The translations under genes and the position numbers were made by a program. A stretch of 7,790 bases of DNA from assembly GCA_900550175.1 (NCBI GenBank), contig URQX01000078.1, forward strand, positions 1 to 7,790. The letters run 5' to 3'. The notes under the pieces are model-generated. The model was not told the DNA's origin and searched no databases. It saw only the letters and a program-made list of their open reading frames with translations. How positions within the stretch are numbered: the first letter of the stretch is position 1; each line of letters starts with the position of its first letter. The DNA comes from an uncultured Veillonella sp. Its GTDB lineage: Bacteria > Bacillota > Negativicutes > Veillonellales > Veillonellaceae. Below are positions 6,197 to 7,790 of this stretch, piece by piece.

Positions 6197-7681
6197 ATGA
6201 GCTTGAACCTTAAAGAAAGATATGGACTTTTAATTAATAATGAATGGGTAGCTGCATCTGACGGCGCTGAATTCAATGTATATAACCCTGCTAATGGCGA
6301 ACAACTCGCTATCTGTGCAGAGGCTACGAAAGACGATGTTGATAAAGCGGTAGTCGCTGCAACAGAAGCTTTTAAAACTTGGAAAACAGTATCTCAAGTA
6401 GATCGTGCGGATTACTTGTTAAAAATTGCTGACGCTATCGATGCTCATAAAGAGTATTTGGCACAAGTTGAAACATATGACAATGGTAAACCAATCCGTG
6501 AAACTTTGAATGTAGATATTCCACTTGGCGCTGACCATTTCCGTTACTTCGCTGGCGTGCTTCGTTCCGAAGAAGGTTCTGCACAAGTATTTGACGAAAA
6601 TACATTGAGCCTCATCGTTCGTGAACCGATTGGCGTTGTAGGTCAAGTAGTACCTTGGAACTTCCCGTTCCTAATGGCAGCTTGGAAATTGGCACCAGCT
6701 CTTGCAGCAGGGTGTACAGTTGTAATTAAACCTTCTAGCCATACATCCCTTAGCCTTTTAGTATTAGGCGATATTTTGAAAGAAATCTTGCCTCCAGGCG
6801 TTGTAAATATCGTAACTGGTAAAGGCTCTAAATCTGGTCAATATATCCTTGATCATCCTGGCTTCAGCAAACTTGCTTTCACAGGCTCTACAGAAGTAGG
6901 TCTTGATGTATATAAAGCAGCATCTGAACGCTTGATTCCAGCTACATTGGAATTAGGTGGTAAATCTGCGAATATCTTCTTTGAAGATGCAAACTGGAAA
7001 CAAGCTCTTGATGGGGCAATGCTCGGCATCCTATTCAACCAAGGTCAAGTATGTTGTGCAGGTTCTCGTATCTTCGTACAAGATACAATTTATGATAAAT
7101 TCGTAGCTGAACTTTCCGCACTATTTGATAAAGTAAAAGTTGGTTTACCTTGGGAAGAATCTACACAACTTGGCTCTTTGATTTATGAAGCGCAAGTTGA
7201 GAAAGTACTTAGCTATGTAGATCTTGCTAAAGAAGAAGGCGCTCGCATTGCAGCTGGTGGCGTACGTGTTACTGACGGCGAACTTGGTAAAGGTTGCTTC
7301 ATTAGACCTACACTTATCGTAGATGCTACAAACGATATGCGCGTAGCTCGCGAAGAAATCTTCGGCCCTGTAGCTGTTGTTATCAAATTCCACAGCGAAG
7401 AAGAAGTGATCGAACAAGCTAATGACAGCTTATACGGTCTTGGCGGTGGCGTATTCACGCAAAATCTCAACCGCGCAATTCGCGTAGCTCGAGCAATCGA
7501 AACAGGTCGTATGTGGGTAAATACATATAACTCCATTCCAGCAGGCGCACCATTTGGTGGTTACAAACAATCTGGTATCGGCCGTGAAACTCACAAAGTT
7601 ATCCTTGAGCACTACACTCAAATGAAAAACATCATTATTAACTTAAGCGATAAACCATCTGGTTTCTACGACTTAGATTAA
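6197..7681 (+). CDS. NAD(P)-dependent aldehyde dehydrogenase, AldB/AcoD-like
   Basis: Oxidises an aldehyde to the carboxylic acid with NAD(P)+ in the cytoplasm; acetaldehyde is the likely substrate by family resemblance, but substrate cannot be read from sequence. Read from 6197 it is 494 aa, typical for the family. Visible: VPWNFP with N155, KPS with K178, the cofactor loop FTGST (228-232), general base E252 in LELGGK, nucleophile C286 in NQGQVCCAG (aligned to the middle Cys of the human ALDH2 motif), EEIFGPV (386-392), and a C-terminal FGGYKQSGIGRETHK block followed by EHY and SDKPSGFY, as in AldB/AcoD proteins. The start is set by AGGAGGT (6184-6190), six bases upstream. The open frame reaches back to an ATG at 6101, but that ATG has no ribosome binding site and would add 32 residues outside the family fold. 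It has its own promoter signal and terminator, so it is probably monocistronic. Confidence 0.93.
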   Translation: MSLNLKERYGLLINNEWVAASDGAEFNVYNPANGEQLAICAEATKDDVDKAVVAATEAFKTWKTVSQVDRADYLLKIADAIDAHKEYLAQVETYDNGKPIRETLNVDIPLGADHFRYFAGVLRSEEGSAQVFDENTLSLIVREPIGVVGQVVPWNFPFLMAAWKLAPALAAGCTVVIKPSSHTSLSLLVLGDILKEILPPGVVNIVTGKGSKSGQYILDHPGFSKLAFTGSTEVGLDVYKAASERLIPATLELGGKSANIFFEDANWKQALDGAMLGILFNQGQVCCAGSRIFVQDTIYDKFVAELSALFDKVKVGLPWEESTQLGSLIYEAQVEKVLSYVDLAKEEGARIAAGGVRVTDGELGKGCFIRPTLIVDATNDMRVAREEIFGPVAVVIKFHSEEEVIEQANDSLYGLGGGVFTQNLNRAIRVARAIETGRMWVNTYNSIPAGAPFGGYKQSGIGRETHKVILEHYTQMKNIIINLSDKPSGFYDLD

Positions 7682-7714
7682 TAAAATACAAATCTCCTAT
7701 AAACCATAACAATG

Positions 7715-7740
7715 AGGCACCTCGTTCGAGGTGCCTTTTT
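7715..7740 (+). terminator. Intrinsic terminator after the aldehyde dehydrogenase gene
   Basis: AGGCACCTC (7715-7723) pairs perfectly with GAGGTGCCT (7728-7736) around a GTTC loop. A T-run follows (7736-7740). It lies 33 bases past the stop codon and is a strong plus-strand terminator. Confidence 0.92.
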
Positions 7741-7746
7741 GTATAT

Positions 7747-7773
7747 AGAAAACCCCCGGATAGTCCGGGGGTT
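7747..7773 (-). terminator. Minus-strand intrinsic terminator for a convergent gene
   Basis: AACCCCCGGA (7751-7760) and TCCGGGGGTT (7764-7773) form a perfect 10-bp GC-rich stem with a three-base loop. Read on the minus strand, the stem is followed by a run of T (complement of the A-run at 7749-7752). Read on the plus strand no T-run follows. It therefore suits a gene entering from beyond the right edge on the minus strand; a TAA on that strand at 7787-7785 could be its stop codon. Confidence 0.75.
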
Positions 7774-7790
7774 CAGTAAAAGCTTTAGCG

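Noticed and set aside
7774..7790. GCTTTAGCG at the right edge resembling an Ala-Leu-Ala tmRNA tag end
   Set aside because: Only nine bases fit, the preceding hairpin is better explained as a minus-strand terminator, and no other tmRNA structure is visible.

Overview
This window looks like chromosomal DNA from a low-to-moderate-GC, Firmicutes-type bacterium. Purine-rich GGAGG-type ribosome binding sites precede the genes, intergenic DNA is strongly AT-rich, terminators are hairpins followed by T-runs, and the thymidylate synthase is of the Bacillus subtilis ThyA type. The overall character fits a Negativicute such as Veillonella. That placement is inference from general appearance; there is no rRNA or other marker here.

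All five large genes are on the + strand. Positions 1-206 are AT-rich leader DNA. A previously uncalled 54-codon membrane-type small ORF (207-371) overlaps the start of recQ (325-2208), a full-length RecQ helicase with zinc, winged-helix and HRDC domains. A 114-bp AT-rich gap with an inverted repeat and direct repeats leads to thyA (2323-3114). A 73-bp gap containing an imperfect copy of the thyA 3' end leads to folA (3188-3682). The folA stop overlaps the tex start by four bases (ATGA); tex (3679-5958) ends in an Asn/Arg-rich tail encoded by a 12-bp repeat and is followed by a strong terminator at 6013-6051. A separate unit begins with a TATAAT promoter element and a 26-bp dyad (6087-6112). 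It then carries a possible 15-codon leader peptide and an AldB-like aldehyde dehydrogenase (6197-7681). The right end has a + strand terminator and a second hairpin oriented to terminate a convergent gene outside the window.

Functionally, ThyA makes dTMP from dUMP and oxidises methylene-tetrahydrofolate to dihydrofolate, and FolA regenerates tetrahydrofolate, so the pair forms one cycle. RecQ (repair of stalled or broken forks) lies directly upstream, notable because recQ was first identified in E. coli through thymineless death. Tex is an RNA-binding transcription accessory factor coupled to folA. The aldehyde dehydrogenase is a separate transcription unit by its signals.

No CRISPR array, tRNA, rRNA, insertion sequence or phage gene is visible. 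The large genes are known families. The least explained elements are the small membrane ORF overlapping recQ, the leader region of the aldehyde dehydrogenase gene, the Asn/Arg tail of Tex, and the repeats around thyA.
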